Shown: positions 4,895-6,612 of the stretch, one piece after another
How positions within the stretch are numbered: the stretch's first letter is position 1
Layout of the letters: each line of letters opens with the position of its first letter
Source of the DNA: Cyanobacteria bacterium UBA11153
Lineage (GTDB): Bacteria; Cyanobacteriota; Cyanobacteriia; Cyanobacteriales; Coleofasciculaceae
Length of the DNA stretch: 6,612 bases
Assembly (NCBI GenBank): GCA_003511885.1
Contig: DOIX01000178.1
Span: 1 to 6,612, forward strand
Reading direction: 5' to 3'
Position numbers and translations under genes: made by a program
Notes under the pieces: model-generated
Seen by the model: the letters and a program-made list of their open reading frames with translations, nothing else
What the model was told of the DNA's origin: nothing
The model's database searches: none

Positions 4895-6585
4895 TGTCAG
4901 TCGAAGTTTGGACAACTTTTCTAGTCATCCTCTCTTTTATCTTGTATTTGTACATCGGCTGGCACTCTCGCGTTAAAGATAGTAAAGGATTTTTTGTGGC
5001 TGGGCAAGGCGTACCTTCCCTTGCCAATGGTGCGGCTACGGCTGCTGATTGGATGTCTGCCGCTTCCTTTATTTCTATGGCGGGACTTATTTCTTTTTTA
5101 GGTTATGATGGTTCAATTTATTTAATGGGTTGGACTGGTGGTTATGTCTTGCTTGCCCTACTTTTAGCTCCCTATTTACGAAAGTTTGGTAAATATACAG
5201 TACCAGATTTTGTGGGCGATCGCTATTATTCCAATGTCGCTCGCGTGGTAGCAGTTATTGCAGCTATTTTCATCTCCATGACTTATGTCGCAGGACAAAT
5301 GCGGGGTGTGGGCATTGTCTTTAGTCGCTTTCTCCAAGTCGATATCAGTACTGGCGTAATTATTGGGATGATTATTGTCGGTTTCTTCTCGGTTTTGGGG
5401 GGGATGAAAGGAATTACTTGGACTCAAGTTGCCCAATATATCGTCTTAATTATCGCTTATTTAATTCCCGCGATCGCAATTTCCATCCTCCTCACCCACA
5501 ATCCCATTCCCCAGCTAGCTTTTACCTTTAGCGATATTGTCCCTAAGCTAAATCAACTTCAGCTAGATTTAGGTTTCCAGGAATATACGAAACCCTTCGT
5601 TAATAAATCAATGCTGGATGTTTTATGTATTGCCATCGCCCTGATGGTAGGTACTGCGGGACTTCCACATGTTATTGTCAGATTTTACACCGTTCCCGAT
5701 GTCCGTTCCGCCCGTTTTTCCGCAGGTTGGGCACTACTATTTATCGCCCTTTTGTATACAACTGCACCCGCTTTATCCACTTTCGCCCGCTACAACTTAA
5801 TTAATACTTTACACGGACATACCATTGAGGAAATCCATCAGTTAGATTGGGCAAAGAAATGGGAAAATACCAAATTATTAACCTTTACCGACAAAGACAG
5901 CGATGGCAAAATTGAACTAACCCCAGATAAAACAACCAGCGAAATAACCATCGATCCAGATATCATCGTTTTATCAACCCCAGAAGTAGCCAAATTAGCA
6001 CCATGGGTAATCGCCTTAGTCGCCGTAGGAGGTTTAGCCGCAGCCTTATCCACAGCATCAGGCTTACTGCTAGTAATTTCCAGCGCCATCGCCCATGACA
6101 TCTACTACCGGATGATTAACCCCAACGCCTCCGAATCTCTCCGGGTAATGGTAGGGAGAGTTATGGTAGGATTTGCGATCGCAATTGCTGGATATTTCGG
6201 TGTCAATCCACCCGGTTTTGTCGCCCAAGTTGTCGCCTTTGCCTTTGGTTTAGCCGCAGCCAGTTTTTTCCCCATTATCATCCTTGGTATCTTTGATAAA
6301 CGGACAAATCGCGAAGGCACAATTGCCGGAATGATTGTCGGTTTATCCTTCACTATCTTCTATATTGTTGGAGTCAAATTTTACCAAATGCCGCCCTGGT
6401 TTTTCGGCGTTTCTCCTGAAGGCATCGGTACTCTAGGTATGATAATTAATTTTATTGTCACTTGGAGTGTTTCCCGTTTCACACCACCACCACCATTAGC
6501 AGTACAAGAGATGGTTGAATTATTACGAATGCCAGATGATGCCCCACCTGCCCTTGATGAAGTTGATGAAGATCATTTGGATTGA
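4894..6585 (+). CDS. Sodium:solute symporter, VC_2705 subfamily (ActP-like large subunit)
   Basis: The protein is a 563-aa member of the SSS family with the LeuT-like fold, importing a solute with Na+ across the cytoplasmic membrane. The DUF4212 partner and the sequence place it in the VC_2705 subfamily, related to acetate permease ActP. The substrate (acetate or another monocarboxylate) is an inference from that kinship. About 13 hydrophobic spans are visible. Family-typical motifs include TAADWMSAASF (49-59) in TM1, YVAGQMRGVG (131-140), GLPHVIVRFYT (256-266) and LAAALSTASGLLLVISSAIAHD (381-402). S386 and T387 sit where the Na2-site hydroxyls of this fold are expected. The loop at about 301-365 is long and hydrophilic and contains an EF-hand-like DKDSDGKIE segment (333-341). 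The C-terminal tail (529-563) has PPPP and is acidic, ending DEVDEDHLD, and should be cytosolic or flexible. Three HIP1 octamers lie within the gene. The frame is intact and the length normal. Confidence 0.93.
   Translation: MSVEVWTTFLVILSFILYLYIGWHSRVKDSKGFFVAGQGVPSLANGAATAADWMSAASFISMAGLISFLGYDGSIYLMGWTGGYVLLALLLAPYLRKFGKYTVPDFVGDRYYSNVARVVAVIAAIFISMTYVAGQMRGVGIVFSRFLQVDISTGVIIGMIIVGFFSVLGGMKGITWTQVAQYIVLIIAYLIPAIAISILLTHNPIPQLAFTFSDIVPKLNQLQLDLGFQEYTKPFVNKSMLDVLCIAIALMVGTAGLPHVIVRFYTVPDVRSARFSAGWALLFIALLYTTAPALSTFARYNLINTLHGHTIEEIHQLDWAKKWENTKLLTFTDKDSDGKIELTPDKTTSEITIDPDIIVLSTPEVAKLAPWVIALVAVGGLAAALSTASGLLLVISSAIAHDIYYRMINPNASESLRVMVGRVMVGFAIAIAGYFGVNPPGFVAQVVAFAFGLAAASFFPIIILGIFDKRTNREGTIAGMIVGLSFTIFYIVGVKFYQMPPWFFGVSPEGIGTLGMIINFIVTWSVSRFTPPPPLAVQEMVELLRMPDDAPPALDEVDEDHLD
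5216..5223. repeat. HIP1 octamer
   Basis: Perfect GCGATCGC palindrome inside the symporter gene. HIP1 is highly over-represented in many cyanobacterial genomes and supports the host assignment. Confidence 0.9.
5470..5477. repeat. HIP1 octamer
   Basis: Second perfect GCGATCGC copy, also inside the symporter coding sequence. Confidence 0.9.
6175..6182. repeat. HIP1 octamer
   Basis: Third perfect GCGATCGC copy, near the 3' part of the symporter gene. A one-mismatch version (GCGATCGT) occurs in birA at 2321. Confidence 0.9.
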
Positions 6586-6589
6586 TTAT

Positions 6590-6606
6590 GGCTTGCTGTA
6601 TAAGTC
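6590..6606 (+). repeat. Transposon-end-like motif, copy 2
   Basis: GGCTTGCTGTATAAGTC begins five bases after the symporter stop and matches 4429-4445 at 16 of 17 positions in the same orientation. It runs close to the window edge, so it could be the end of an element that continues outside. Confidence 0.5.
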
Positions 6607-6612
6607 ATTAAT

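Noticed and set aside
5176..6353. Minus-strand open frames of 82-87 codons opposite the symporter
   Set aside because: They are antisense shadows of a well-conserved membrane protein gene, with no ribosome sites or recognisable domains.

Overview
The window looks like chromosomal DNA of a cyanobacterium, most likely a repeat-rich filamentous or colonial one. Three things point there. HIP1 octamers (GCGATCGC) occur at 5216, 5470 and 6175. There are several arrays of tandem heptanucleotides of the cyanobacterial STRR type. The TnpB, M23-peptidase and DUF4212/symporter proteins are each of a form I know from cyanobacteria. The genus cannot be fixed from this sequence. All five genes are on the + strand, but they are not one operon: repeat-laden gaps separate four transcription blocks.

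Region by region: (1) 97-1371 is a TnpB-family RNA-guided nuclease gene of an IS200/IS605 (IS1341-type) element with no tnpA in view. Its protein keeps the RuvC-I and RuvC-III aspartates. It lacks the usual RuvC-II glutamate and the CxxC zinc finger. The 3' end of the gene can fold into an H-type pseudoknot (1330-1357), as expected of an omega RNA scaffold. (2) 1372-1753 is a gap holding a degenerate heptamer array, a hairpin repeat (1535-1562) and a heptamer array of about seven units that runs up to the next start codon. (3) 1754-2434 is a biotin-protein ligase (birA-like) with an intact catalytic domain and no C-terminal SH3-like domain. Its stop codon lies inside an inverted copy of the same heptamer array, so the gene is bracketed by arrays that share a perfect 27-bp inverted repeat. 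(4) 2521-4413 is a secreted or membrane-anchored M23 (LytM-type) cell-wall peptidase with a very long low-complexity linker. (5) 4414-4630 is a gap with an 18-bp transposon-end-like motif and a G-rich heptamer array with six G-tracts (quadruplex candidate). (6) 4631-6585 is a two-gene unit, a DUF4212 small membrane subunit and a VC_2705-type sodium:solute symporter, joined by a one-base TAATG overlap. A second copy of the transposon-end-like motif begins five bases after the symporter stop.

The DUF4212 protein and the symporter very probably work as one Na+-coupled uptake system, probably for a small carboxylate, though the substrate is not proven. The other genes show no functional link to each other. 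The most notable features are the atypical TnpB with its pseudoknotted 3' end, and the heptamer arrays that appear to have set both ends of the biotin ligase gene. I did not find a wholly new multi-gene system.
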